From assembly GCA_937891725.1 (NCBI GenBank), contig CALAHL010000629.1:1-7974 (forward strand): a stretch of 7,974 nt of DNA. Reading direction: 5' to 3'. Position 1 is the stretch's first letter; each line of letters starts with the position of its first letter. The notes beneath the pieces are model-generated. The model saw only the letters and a program-made list of their open reading frames with translations, was not told the DNA's origin and searched no databases. This DNA comes from an uncultured Rhodospirillaceae bacterium. Lineage in GTDB: Bacteria; Pseudomonadota; Alphaproteobacteria; Thalassobaculales; Thalassobaculaceae. Position numbers and translations under genes: made by a program. This document shows positions 1-6,898 of the stretch, in pieces.

Positions 1-894
1 GCGTTCCAGTCCTTCGTGCAGAACATCCCGTTCTACGGGTTTGCGGCCATGTGCCTCGATCATCCGACGGTGCAGGCGCTGATCCCCCGGGTCTCCGAGC
101 GGCGGATCGTCACCTACGGGTTCGGCCCGCAGGCGGATGTGCGCGGCGTCGAGGTGAACATCACCCCGGCGGGCTCGCGCTTCACCGCAGTCATCACCGA
201 CCGTCTGGAAGGCACCGAACGGCGGCTCGAAAATCTGCTGCTGCCGATGTTCGGTCGGCACAATGTCCAGAACGCACTGGCGGCCATCGCGGTCGCCGCT
301 GAGATGGGGTTGGCGGACGACGTGGTTCGGGCCGGGCTGGAGAATTTCGCCGGCGTGAAGCGGCGTTTCACCAAGACCGGCGAGGTCGGTGGGATAACCG
401 TGATCGACGATTACGGTCATCACCCGGTCGAGATATCGGCGGTCTTGTCGGCGGCCCGTCAGGCCTGCCCGGACGGGCAGGTCATCGCTGTGGTTCAGCC
501 GCACCGCTACACCCGTCTGCGGGATCTGTTCGAGGATTTCTGCTCCTGCTTCAACGATGCCGATACGGTTCTGGTGGCGGACGTCTACGCGGCTGGAGAG
601 ACGCCAATTGCCGGGGCGGATCGGGATTCACTGGTCGACGGGCTGCGTGTGCGCGGCCATCGCAACGTGATCGCCCTGCGGGACCCGGTCGAGCTGGCGG
701 GCCATGTCTCGGATCTTGCACAGGCGGGCGACATGGTCGTGTGCCTGGGGGCGGGCAACATCACCACGTGGGCGCAGGCCCTGCCCGAGCAGCTGTCTCA
801 CATTCTCGGCGACGGGCCGGGCAAGACGCCGGGTCCGGCGGCCGAACCTATTCCGTTTCCGAAGGGTCGTTCCGGCGGCGGAGGGGCGGCATGA
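1..894 (+). CDS. murC: UDP-N-acetylmuramate--L-alanine ligase MurC, 3' part
   Basis: This is the C-terminal 297 residues of MurC, the cytoplasmic ATP-dependent ligase that adds L-alanine to UDP-MurNAc as the first residue of the peptidoglycan stem peptide. The reading frame is open from base 1, so the start and the N-terminal UDP-binding domain and P-loop lie outside the window. In fragment numbering I see the Mur-ligase central-domain motif GRHNVQNALAA at 85-95, the C-terminal-domain motif DDYGHHP at 136-142, QPHRYTR at 166-172, DVYAAGE at 194-200 and a glycine-rich GAGNIT near 250. MurC is usually about 460-490 residues, so roughly a third is missing. The tail after the last helix is glycine- and proline-rich and probably disordered. 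The TGA stop overlaps the murB ATG (ATGA), which suggests translational coupling. Identification is firm, because DDYGHHP and HRYTR are MurC hallmarks. Confidence 0.97.
   Translation, partial: AFQSFVQNIPFYGFAAMCLDHPTVQALIPRVSERRIVTYGFGPQADVRGVEVNITPAGSRFTAVITDRLEGTERRLENLLLPMFGRHNVQNALAAIAVAAEMGLADDVVRAGLENFAGVKRRFTKTGEVGGITVIDDYGHHPVEISAVLSAARQACPDGQVIAVVQPHRYTRLRDLFEDFCSCFNDADTVLVADVYAAGETPIAGADRDSLVDGLRVRGHRNVIALRDPVELAGHVSDLAQAGDMVVCLGAGNITTWAQALPEQLSHILGDGPGKTPGPAAEPIPFPKGRSGGGGAA
880..884 (+). promoter_or_regulatory. Shine-Dalgarno site for murB
   Basis: A GGAGG lies 6 bases before the ATG at 891, inside the last codons of murC. It decides the murB start: the frame is open further upstream, to an ATG at 741, but that extension would lie entirely within murC and has no MurB-like sequence. 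An in-frame ATG at 930 (residue 14) has no comparable site. Confidence 0.8.
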
Positions 895-1868
895 ACCCGA
901 CACTCGAGCGCCCGAGGACGCGTCGTCCGATGACCAAGCTGATCGACCGGCTGCCGCAGGTGCGCGGCCAGTACCGCGAGAACGTACCTCTGGCCGAGCT
1001 GACCTGGTTCCGGGTCGGTGGGCCGTGCGAGGTGGTGTTCCGTCCGGCCGATGAAGATGATCTGGTGGATTTCCTGTCCGCCCGTCCGATTGATGTGCCG
1101 GTCACCGCGATCGGCGTCGGCTCCAACATGCTGGTCCGCGACGGTGGTCTGCCAGGGGTGGTCATCCGCTTCGGAAAGCCGTTTGCCGGTGTCGAAGCGC
1201 GGGACGGACAGGTGATCGCCGGTGCCGGGGCACTGGATGTCACGGTCGCCGCCGCTGCCCAGCGGGCCGGGTTGACCGGGCTGGAGTTCCTGTCGGGCAT
1301 TCCCGGCACCATCGGTGGTGCCTTGCGGATGAACGCGGGCGCCTACGGCTCAGAGACCAAGGACGTGCTGATCTCCGCCCGCGCGATCGACGGGTTGGGT
1401 CATGGCCACACCCTTACGACGGCGGAGATGGGCATGTCCTATCGCCACTCTGAGGTGCCGGCGGATTGGATCTTCACCAGCGCCGTCTTCAAGGCCTGGA
1501 CCGGCGATCCCGAGACCATCGCCAACGCCATGCAGGACATCCGCAACGCGCGGGAGAAGACCCAGCCGCGTCGGGTGCCGACCGGTGGATCCACCTTCGC
1601 AAATCCTGAAGGCCACAAGGCATGGCGGCTGATCGATGCGGCCGGTTGCCGGGGGCTGCGGATCGGCGGGGCGATGGTGTCGGACCTGCACTGCAATTTC
1701 CTGCTGAACACCGGCGGCGCCACCGGACAAGACATCGAGCGGCTGGGCGAGGAGATCCGCCGTCGGGTGTTCGAGACCAGCGGCGTGAAGCTGCGCTGGG
1801 AGATCAAGCGCATGGGCGTTCCGGCCGAAGGTCAGAGCCCGGTTCCGATGGGAGTACCCGAGGCATGA
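891..1868 (+). CDS. murB: UDP-N-acetylenolpyruvoylglucosamine reductase MurB
   Basis: MurB is the cytoplasmic FAD- and NADPH-dependent reductase that converts UDP-GlcNAc-enolpyruvate to UDP-MurNAc, the substrate of MurC. The product is 325 residues. FAD-binding motifs are visible as GVGSNMLVRDGG (75-86) and GIPGTIGGALRMNAGAYG (136-153). SYRHS at 183-187 carries the conserved substrate-region arginine, GGSTFANP (232-239) holds the catalytic serine near 234, and LRWEIKRMG ends with the conserved acid E304. The GGSTFANPEGHKAW stretch and the short C-terminal domain look like a type II MurB (Gram-positive and alphaproteobacterial style) rather than the longer E. coli type I; this subtype call is inference. 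The start at 891 is chosen for its GGAGG and its ATGA overlap with murC. The stop overlaps the ddl start in the same way. The first 13 residues, up to a second ATG at 930, are arginine-rich and poorly conserved, so a slightly shorter protein is possible. Confidence 0.97.
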   Translation: MNPTLERPRTRRPMTKLIDRLPQVRGQYRENVPLAELTWFRVGGPCEVVFRPADEDDLVDFLSARPIDVPVTAIGVGSNMLVRDGGLPGVVIRFGKPFAGVEARDGQVIAGAGALDVTVAAAAQRAGLTGLEFLSGIPGTIGGALRMNAGAYGSETKDVLISARAIDGLGHGHTLTTAEMGMSYRHSEVPADWIFTSAVFKAWTGDPETIANAMQDIRNAREKTQPRRVPTGGSTFANPEGHKAWRLIDAAGCRGLRIGGAMVSDLHCNFLLNTGGATGQDIERLGEEIRRRVFETSGVKLRWEIKRMGVPAEGQSPVPMGVPEA

Positions 1869-2797
1869 GCACCCAGATGCGGAATTCCGAAACCCACGTG
1901 GCGCTGCTGAAGGGCGGCTGGTCGGCTGAGCGCGATGTCTCCCTGTCCACCGGCGCCGAATGTGCCAAGGCGCTGCGCACCGCCGGGTTCAAGGTGACGG
2001 AGGTCGATGTCGGACGGGATGTGGCCGCCAAGCTGACCGCAGTTGGCGCCGACGTTGTGTTCAACGCCCTGCATGGCCCGATCGGCGAGGACGGGAACAT
2101 CCAGGGCCTGCTGAACATCATGAATCTGCCCTATACCCATTCCGGCGTGCTGGCCTCGGCCATGGCCATGGATAAGCCGAAGGCCAAGGATGTGTTCGCA
2201 CGTCTGGGCCTGCGTTGCCCCGAAGGCATGGTTCTGACCATCGACGATTTCTCGAACGGCCATCCGATGGAGCCGCCCTATGTGGTCAAGCCGATCGACC
2301 AGGGCTCCAGCGTCGGCGTCCACATCGTCAAGGAAGGCTGCAACTACCGGCCGACCGCTGAGGATTGGACGTTCGGGCGATATGTGCTGGTGGAGCGGTT
2401 CATCGCGGGTCGGGAGTTGACCGTTGCGGTGATTGACGGCGAGGCGCTGGCGGTGACCGAGATCACGTCGGATCGGGGATTCTACGATTACGAAGCGAAA
2501 TATGCCGAAGGCGGTTCGGTGCACGTGCTTCCCGCCGCGTTGCCCGAGGCGATCACTCGGCAGGCGCTGGAAATCTCCGAGGCGGCCTACCGCGCTCTGG
2601 GGTGCCGAGGCGTCGCGCGTGCCGATCTCCGCTACGACGATACCGAGCGGGATCCAGGCGATTTGTATCTGCTGGAGATCAACACCCAGCCGGGTATGAC
2701 GCCGACCTCGTTGGTCCCGGAACAAGCGGCCTTTCGCGGCATTTCCTTTCCGGAACTGGTGACCCGAATGGTCCGGGAGGCGAAATGCGACTCCTGA
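1865..2797 (+). CDS. ddl: D-alanine--D-alanine ligase
   Basis: This is an ATP-grasp ligase that joins two D-alanines in the cytoplasm; the dipeptide is then added by MurF to the stem peptide. The product is 310 residues, the usual DdlB-type length. The N-terminal substrate motif GGWSAERDVSLSTG spans 17-30, with the catalytic-triad-type glutamate at E22. NALHGPIGEDG (68-77) follows, then the ATP-binding PYVVKPIDQGSSVGV (138-152). The omega-loop motif YDYEAKY (207-213) keeps the tyrosine typical of D-Ala-D-Ala rather than D-Ala-D-Lac ligases. RADLRYD (252-258) and EINTQPGMTPTSLVPEQ (271-287) carry the Mg2+ ligands. The start at 1865 follows from the ATGA overlap with murB; a GGAG at 1851-1854 lies 10 bases upstream. 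The 3' end overlaps ftsQ by 13 bases. Placement between murB and ftsQ matches other dcw clusters. No key residue appears to be missing. Confidence 0.97.
   Translation: MSTQMRNSETHVALLKGGWSAERDVSLSTGAECAKALRTAGFKVTEVDVGRDVAAKLTAVGADVVFNALHGPIGEDGNIQGLLNIMNLPYTHSGVLASAMAMDKPKAKDVFARLGLRCPEGMVLTIDDFSNGHPMEPPYVVKPIDQGSSVGVHIVKEGCNYRPTAEDWTFGRYVLVERFIAGRELTVAVIDGEALAVTEITSDRGFYDYEAKYAEGGSVHVLPAALPEAITRQALEISEAAYRALGCRGVARADLRYDDTERDPGDLYLLEINTQPGMTPTSLVPEQAAFRGISFPELVTRMVREAKCDS
2775..2780 (+). promoter_or_regulatory. Shine-Dalgarno site for ftsQ
   Basis: GGGAGG sits 4 bases before the ATG at 2785, inside the end of ddl. It supports a start that overlaps ddl by 13 bases, rather than an upstream in-frame start deep within ddl. 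Confidence 0.7.
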
Positions 2798-3651
2798 CGC
2801 CCTCAAGATCCTCAACCCGTAGCGCCCCGACCCGCCGGGCACCGGTCCGCCGTCGGCAGGCGCCGAAATGGCGTGGGCCGGTGATCCGGTTCGGTCTGGC
2901 GGTCTGCGTGATCGCCGGGATCGGGGGCGGGATCGGTTGGGCGGTCCGGACCGGGATCGCGGATCACGTCTGGCAGACCACGGCTGATGGTGTGATCACT
3001 CTGACCGCCGATGCTGGATTGCGGGTCGATGAGGTCCTGGTGGTCGGACGACAGGAAACCTTGGGCGAGGATCTGCTCGCGGCCCTCAACGTGGCGCGCG
3101 GCACACCGATCCTCTCGGTCGATCTCGTCGAGGCGCGGGATCGGGTGATGTCGCTGCCCTGGGTCAAGTCCGCCAGGATCGAACGTCAACTGCCGGACGC
3201 CCTGTTCATCGAAATCGAAGAGCGCATTCCCCTGGCGCTTTGGCAGCGCGAGGGAAGCTTCACGATGATCGATCAGGACGGTGATCCGATCCACGGCCGG
3301 ACCATCGGCCGGTTCGCGTCCCTGCCGATCGTGATCGGCGACGATGTGCCCCGGCGCGCGTCGGAAGGCCTCGCGATGCTGGCGGCCGAGCCGAATCTGG
3401 CCAGCCGCGTCACCCATCTGAGCTGGATCGGCAACCGACGCTGGAGCGTGCGGATCGATCACGGGATCTCAATCGAGCTGCCGGAGATCGAACCGGCCAA
3501 GGCCTGGAACCGTCTTGCCGTGATCGAACGGGAGCGCGGCGTTCTGAATGCCGACGTGAACACCGTCGATCTTCGTCTGCCGGATCAACTGATTTTCCGT
3601 ACCACCCCCGAGGTGATCGAGCGCGTTCGTGCGCCCGGTCGCAGCACCTAA
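2785..3651 (+). CDS. ftsQ: Cell division protein FtsQ
   Basis: FtsQ is a bitopic inner-membrane divisome protein that, with FtsB and FtsL, links the cytoplasmic Z ring to septal wall synthesis. The product is 288 residues. Residues 1-32 are an arginine- and proline-rich cytoplasmic tail, as expected from the positive-inside rule. A single hydrophobic segment follows at about 33-55. The POTRA domain covers about 71-150 (VDEVLVVGRQ ... RGTPILSVDL ... LPWVKSARIERQLPDALFIEIEERIPLALW). The rest is the FtsQ beta domain, including YTRL-like positions that here read WNRLAVIERERG (241-252), and NTVDLRLPDQLIFR (259-272) near the C-terminus. The WVKSARIERQLPD and IEERIPLALW motifs are strongly FtsQ-like. 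The gene overlaps ddl by 13 bases and is followed, after 12 bases, by ftsA. The short tail after 272 is charged and probably unstructured. FtsQ sequences diverge quickly, but position, topology and POTRA agree. Confidence 0.95.
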   Translation: MRLLTPSRSSTRSAPTRRAPVRRRQAPKWRGPVIRFGLAVCVIAGIGGGIGWAVRTGIADHVWQTTADGVITLTADAGLRVDEVLVVGRQETLGEDLLAALNVARGTPILSVDLVEARDRVMSLPWVKSARIERQLPDALFIEIEERIPLALWQREGSFTMIDQDGDPIHGRTIGRFASLPIVIGDDVPRRASEGLAMLAAEPNLASRVTHLSWIGNRRWSVRIDHGISIELPEIEPAKAWNRLAVIERERGVLNADVNTVDLRLPDQLIFRTTPEVIERVRAPGRST

Positions 3652-3657
3652 AGGAAG
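3651..3657 (+). promoter_or_regulatory. Shine-Dalgarno site for ftsA, fixing a GTG start
   Basis: AAGGAAG begins on the last base of the ftsQ stop codon and leaves 6 bases before the GTG at 3664. The first in-frame ATG is only at residue 45, past the conserved phosphate-1 loop, so the GTG must be the start. Confidence 0.8.
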
Positions 3658-3663
3658 CCGAAC

Positions 3664-4974
3664 GTGAAGAAACCCCTCGGCAAGCAACGCAGCGGACTGG
3701 TCGCCGCCCTCGATATCGGATCGAGCAAGGTGTGCTGTTTCGTGGCCCGCATCGGAGACGGTGCCGGAACCGCCTTGCTGCCGCGCGTGGCCTCGATGGG
3801 TGGCGGTGCCGGAATCCCCGGCATCCGCGTCGGCGGGATCGGTCACCAAATCTCCCGCGGGGTCAGAGCAGGCCAGATCGTCGACACCGACGAGTTGCAG
3901 ACCTCGATCCTGAATGCCGTGCACGCCGCCGAGAAGATGGCGGGCGAGACCCTCGGCGGGGTGATCGTCAACCTGTCCGGCGGTTGGCCGATGTCGCAGA
4001 CCGTCGGTGTGGAAGTCTCGATCGACGGCCATGAGGTCGGCGACACCGACGTGCGCCGGGTGCTGGACCAAGGCCGCTCGCTGGAAGGGCTGGACGATCA
4101 CGAACTGATCCACACGATCCCGGTCGGTTTCGCGATCGACGGCGCCAACGGGATCCGCGATCCGCGCGGCATGTTCGGCCAGACCCTGGGCGCGCACATT
4201 CATGTTGTGACCGCCGCCAGCGGTGCCGTGAAGACCCTGCGCACCGTCATCGAACGCTGCCACCTCGATATCGAGGCGACGGTGATCGGGCCTTACGCCT
4301 CCGGTCTCGCGACCCTGGTCGAGGACGAGATGGATCTGGGCGTCACCGTGATCGATATGGGCGGCGGCACCACCAGCATAGCGGTCTTTTTCGACGGCAA
4401 TGTGGTCTACACCGACTGCATCTCTATCGGTGGCCAGCATGTGACCAGCGACATCGCGCGCGGCCTGTCGACCCCGATCCTGTCGGCCGAGCGGATCAAG
4501 ACCCTGTACGGCTCGGCGATGGCCAGCCCGCTTGACGATCAGGAAGTCATCGACGTCCCCCAGATCGGCGAAGAGGAGCACGCGCATCCGAACCATGTGC
4601 CGAAATCGCTGCTGGTCGGCATCGTCCGGCCGCGTCTGGAAGAAACCTTCGAGCTGGTCCGGTCCCGTTTGGAAGCCAGCGGCTTCGATAAGATCGCCGG
4701 CCGTCGGGTCGTCCTGACCGGTGGCGCCAGCCAACTGCCCGGCGTCCGGGAATTGGCGCAATCAGTGCTCGACAAGCAGGTCCGGATGGGCAAGCCGAAC
4801 AAGGTTATGGGCTTGGCCGAAGCGGCCGGTGGTCCGGCCTTCGCGACTTGCGCAGGTCTGCTGGTTTACGCCGCGCAGCCGCAGATGGACGCGAGCCGCC
4901 TCTTGCCGCTCCCGCAACCTGAGCAGGCGGGGCTTGTCGGCCGCGTCGGCTCCTGGCTGAGGGCCCATTTCTGA
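3664..4974 (+). CDS. ftsA: Cell division protein FtsA
   Basis: FtsA is an actin-fold ATPase that binds the FtsZ C-terminal peptide and tethers the Z ring to the cytoplasmic face of the inner membrane. The product is 436 residues, starting at GTG. The phosphate-1 loop DIGSSKVCC is at 17-25, the phosphate-2 loop DMGGGTTS at 231-238 and the adenosine motif TGGASQLPG at 352-360. The FtsA-specific 1C domain occupies about 85-165 (NLSGGWP, then HTIPVGFAIDG). A glycine-rich insert at about 31-57 before GIGHQISRGVRAG lengthens the N-terminus relative to E. coli FtsA and seems a lineage trait. The last 14 residues (423-436, GLVGRVGSWLRAHF) form an amphipathic basic helix, the expected membrane-targeting sequence. 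The gene follows ftsQ by 12 bases and is separated from ftsZ by 179 bases, the widest spacing so far in the cluster. No truncation or missing motif is seen. Confidence 0.97.
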   Translation: MKKPLGKQRSGLVAALDIGSSKVCCFVARIGDGAGTALLPRVASMGGGAGIPGIRVGGIGHQISRGVRAGQIVDTDELQTSILNAVHAAEKMAGETLGGVIVNLSGGWPMSQTVGVEVSIDGHEVGDTDVRRVLDQGRSLEGLDDHELIHTIPVGFAIDGANGIRDPRGMFGQTLGAHIHVVTAASGAVKTLRTVIERCHLDIEATVIGPYASGLATLVEDEMDLGVTVIDMGGGTTSIAVFFDGNVVYTDCISIGGQHVTSDIARGLSTPILSAERIKTLYGSAMASPLDDQEVIDVPQIGEEEHAHPNHVPKSLLVGIVRPRLEETFELVRSRLEASGFDKIAGRRVVLTGGASQLPGVRELAQSVLDKQVRMGKPNKVMGLAEAAGGPAFATCAGLLVYAAQPQMDASRLLPLPQPEQAGLVGRVGSWLRAHF

Positions 4975-5006
4975 TGAGCCGCTTTTACCCCAACCACCCG
5001 GCGTAA
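4974..5006 (+). CDS. Possible 10-residue leader ORF after ftsA (speculative)
   Basis: An ATG overlaps the ftsA stop as TGATG and opens a 10-codon frame, MSRFYPNHPA, ending at TAA 5004-5006. The geometry would allow terminating ftsA ribosomes to reinitiate. Its stop codon lies in the loop of the small hairpin at 4999-5012, so translation would disturb that hairpin. There is no independent ribosome site, and an ORF this short is common by chance. I list it as a possibility only. Confidence 0.12.
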   Translation: MSRFYPNHPA

Positions 5007-5012
5007 ACGCCG
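4999..5012 (+). other. Small hairpin just after ftsA with a competing partner
   Basis: CGGCG (4999-5003) and CGCCG (5008-5012) pair perfectly around a TAAA loop. A second CGGCG at 5019-5023 could pair instead with 5008-5012, so two mutually exclusive hairpins can be drawn. No T-tract follows, so it is not an intrinsic terminator. In GC-rich DNA short stems like this are frequent, and function is unproven. Confidence 0.35.
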
Positions 5013-5062
5013 CCAATCCGGCGCCGATCCCCGCGCCCCGGATGATCCCAGGCCGGACCAGA

Positions 5063-5072
5063 GATCGCGATC
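5063..5072. repeat. 10-bp palindrome GATCGCGATC in the ftsA-ftsZ gap
   Basis: GATCGCGATC is a perfect 10-bp palindrome about 80 bases before the ftsZ start. It could be a protein-binding half-site pair or a chance word; GATC and GCGATC are common in GC-rich alphaproteobacterial DNA, and similar words occur within the neighbouring coding sequence. No regulator is assigned. Confidence 0.3.
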
Positions 5073-5097
5073 CGAACCGCCAACACGCACAGCATCA

Positions 5098-5113
5098 GAC
5101 GGGTCCGCCCGTC
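5098..5113 (+). other. Hairpin with TCCG tetraloop in the ftsZ leader
   Basis: GACGGG (5098-5103) and CCCGTC (5108-5113) form a perfect 6-bp stem closed by a TCCG loop, which belongs to the UNCG tetraloop class although the closing pair is G-C rather than the most stable C-G. It ends 30 bases before the ftsZ Shine-Dalgarno, leaving a C- and A-rich, probably single-stranded run into the ribosome site. It could stabilise a processed 5' end of the ftsZ mRNA or have no role. Confidence 0.4.
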
Positions 5114-5143
5114 CCGAAGACAAAACCGAACAGACCCAGTCCC

Positions 5144-5148
5144 GGAGG
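5144..5148 (+). promoter_or_regulatory. Shine-Dalgarno site for ftsZ
   Basis: GGAGG lies 5 bases before the ATG at 5154. It is one of the strongest ribosome sites in the window, as fits the high FtsZ level needed relative to FtsQ and FtsA. It fixes the start, and the resulting N-terminus aligns with alphaproteobacterial FtsZ (MTINLTVPN). Confidence 0.85.
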
Positions 5149-5153
5149 CTACC

Positions 5154-6827
5154 ATGACCATCAACCTGACCGTTCCAAACGACGACAAGGACCTGTCCCC
5201 CCGCATCACCGTGATCGGCATCGGTGGGGCCGGCTGCAACGCCGTCAACAACATGATCCGTTCCGACCTGGGCGGGGTTGAGTTCATCTCGACCAATACC
5301 GACAGCCAGGCGCTGAACCAGTCGCTGGCCGATGTCCGCATCCAGCTGGGCGCCGAAGTCACCCGCGGCCTGGGCGCCGGCTCGCGCCCCGATGTGGGCA
5401 GGGCGGCGGCCGAGGAATCGATTGATGAGATCCTCGGTGCGATCACCGACAGCAACATGGTGTTCATCACCGCCGGAATGGGCGGCGGCACCGGGACCGG
5501 CGCGGCTCCCGTTATCGCACGTGCCGCCCGTGAGCGGGGCCTGCTGACCGTCGGCGTTGTCACCAAGCCATTCCATTTCGAGGGTCACCACCGGATGCGG
5601 CTGGCCGAGGCCGGCATCGAAGAGCTGACCGACTATGTCGATACGCTCATCATCATTCCGAACCAGAACCTGTTCCGAATCGCGAACGAGAAGACCACCT
5701 TCGCCGACGCCTTCAACATGGCGGACGACGTGCTGCACTCCGGCGTCCGGGGCGTGACCGACCTGATGGTCATGCCGGGCCTGATCAATCTCGACTTCGC
5801 CGACATTCGCACGGTGATGAGCGAGATGGGCAAGGCCATGATGGGCACCGGCGAGGCGTCCGGTGAGAAGCGGGCGGTCGACGCCGCCGAGGCGGCGATC
5901 AACAATCCGCTGCTGGAAGACACCACGATGAAGGGCGCGCGCGGCGTTCTGATCAACATCACCGGCGGCTTCGACATGACCCTGTTCGAGGTCGATGAGG
6001 CGGCCAACCGGATCCGCGAAGAGGTCGATCCGGACGCCAACATCATCTTCGGCTCGACCTTCGACGAGAAGCTGGATGGCGTGATGCGGGTCTCCGTGGT
6101 CGCGACCGGCATCGCGGCCGAAGGCATGGTTGCCAAACCCCGTCCGAATGCCCTGTCTCTGGTGCGTCCGGCCGCTCCGAAGCAGCTTGAGACGGCCAAG
6201 CTCGAGGCCCGCCCGGCGGCTGCGACCCGTCCGGCTGTGGCCAATGCCCAGGCCTCCGGCATGTCCAATCTGGACATCAGCCGTCAGGCCGAAGCCGGTT
6301 TCGGTGAACTGACCATGCCCGACATGCCGGAAGCCGACTCGCAGGACGGGGCCGAGCAGGAGGTTGCCGCAACCGCGGTCGGCGAAAGCGCCCCGTTGGC
6401 GCTCGATCTGCCGGACACGGCGAGCGGAGCAAAGGAAGAGGCGCCATTCATCGCACCGGCTCCAACCCTGCCGGAACGTCGTCCGATGACCTCTCACGGA
6501 GCGGCGCCAGCCGATCCGATGAAGGCGGCCGACATGGCCAATGCCAGCGGCTCCGGCGATGCTCCGAAGAGCGGGACCCGCCTGTTCCGGGCGATCACCG
6601 GTCTCGGGCTGTCTGGCAAGCGTGAGGACGCACCGGAATCCGCTCCGGCTGAAACCCGGGCCGCTGCTCCGGCACCTCAGCCGACGGTCCAGCCGGCCGC
6701 CGAAACTCCGGCCAAGCCGGTGCAGCCGCGTCTCGGTGCGCTCAACCCAGGCGATCGGGTTCGCTCCAGCCAGAAAGAAGACGATCTGCTGGATATTCCG
6801 GCGTTCCTGCGCCGGCAGGCCAACTAA
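5154..6827 (+). CDS. ftsZ: Cell division protein FtsZ
   Basis: FtsZ is the tubulin-like GTPase that polymerises into the mid-cell ring and recruits the divisome. The product is 557 residues, far longer than E. coli FtsZ (383), as is usual in Alphaproteobacteria. The GTPase core spans about 15-322: GIGGAGCNAVNNM (22-34), the tubulin signature GGGTGTG (110-116) and the T7-loop motif NLDFAD (212-217), which supplies the catalytic aspartates across the polymer interface. Residues about 325-540 are a disordered Ala/Pro/Glu-rich linker. It contains two more hydrophobic islands, near 380-392 (AEAGFGELTMPDM) and 475-490 (TRLFRAITGLGLSGKR). The conserved C-terminal peptide DDLLDIPAFLRRQAN (543-557) is the expected docking site for FtsA and other partners. 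The gene is last in the transcription unit before a strong terminator. It has its own leader of 179 bases, which could hold a promoter or a processing site, but I see no clear sigma-70-type promoter there. Confidence 0.98.
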   Translation: MTINLTVPNDDKDLSPRITVIGIGGAGCNAVNNMIRSDLGGVEFISTNTDSQALNQSLADVRIQLGAEVTRGLGAGSRPDVGRAAAEESIDEILGAITDSNMVFITAGMGGGTGTGAAPVIARAARERGLLTVGVVTKPFHFEGHHRMRLAEAGIEELTDYVDTLIIIPNQNLFRIANEKTTFADAFNMADDVLHSGVRGVTDLMVMPGLINLDFADIRTVMSEMGKAMMGTGEASGEKRAVDAAEAAINNPLLEDTTMKGARGVLINITGGFDMTLFEVDEAANRIREEVDPDANIIFGSTFDEKLDGVMRVSVVATGIAAEGMVAKPRPNALSLVRPAAPKQLETAKLEARPAAATRPAVANAQASGMSNLDISRQAEAGFGELTMPDMPEADSQDGAEQEVAATAVGESAPLALDLPDTASGAKEEAPFIAPAPTLPERRPMTSHGAAPADPMKAADMANASGSGDAPKSGTRLFRAITGLGLSGKREDAPESAPAETRAAAPAPQPTVQPAAETPAKPVQPRLGALNPGDRVRSSQKEDDLLDIPAFLRRQAN

Positions 6828-6829
6828 AC

Positions 6830-6850
6830 GCCGAATATGATACATTCGGC
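6830..6850 (+). other. 7-bp inverted repeat directly after the ftsZ stop
   Basis: GCCGAAT (6830-6836) and ATTCGGC (6844-6850) pair perfectly around a 7-base loop, starting two bases after the ftsZ TAA. No T-tract follows, so it does not look like a terminator. It may protect the ftsZ mRNA 3' side from exonucleases, or be incidental. Confidence 0.5.
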
Positions 6851-6858
6851 CCGGTTTC

Positions 6859-6898
6859 GGCAGACGCTCGGACACAATATTGCACGCGAGCGTCTGCC
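6859..6898 (+). other. 12-bp perfect inverted repeat in the ftsZ 3' region
   Basis: GGCAGACGCTCG (6859-6870) pairs base for base with CGAGCGTCTGCC (6887-6898) around a 16-base loop that contains the palindrome CAATATTG (6875-6882). As RNA this is a stable hairpin; as DNA it could be an operator with half-site centres 28 bases apart. The bases after it (CGTAACAACC) are not T-rich, so it is not a rho-independent terminator for the + strand. The three bases before it are also not an A-tract, so it is not one for the - strand either. Confidence 0.65.

Noticed and set aside
741..890. N-terminal extension of murB back to an ATG at 741
   Set aside because: The extra 50 residues would overlap murC out of frame and do not resemble MurB; the start at 891 has a GGAGG and the ATGA overlap.
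1832..2842. 336-codon open frame on the - strand opposite ddl
   Set aside because: It is antisense to an intact Ddl, with shadow-type composition and no recognisable domain.
3469..4761. 430-codon open frame on the - strand opposite ftsA
   Set aside because: It lies antisense to a complete FtsA, is low-complexity in composition (Asp, Gln, His, Gly) and has no family motif.
6859..6898. 12-bp inverted repeat as an intrinsic terminator
   Set aside because: No T-tract follows on the + strand and no A-tract precedes it for the - strand.
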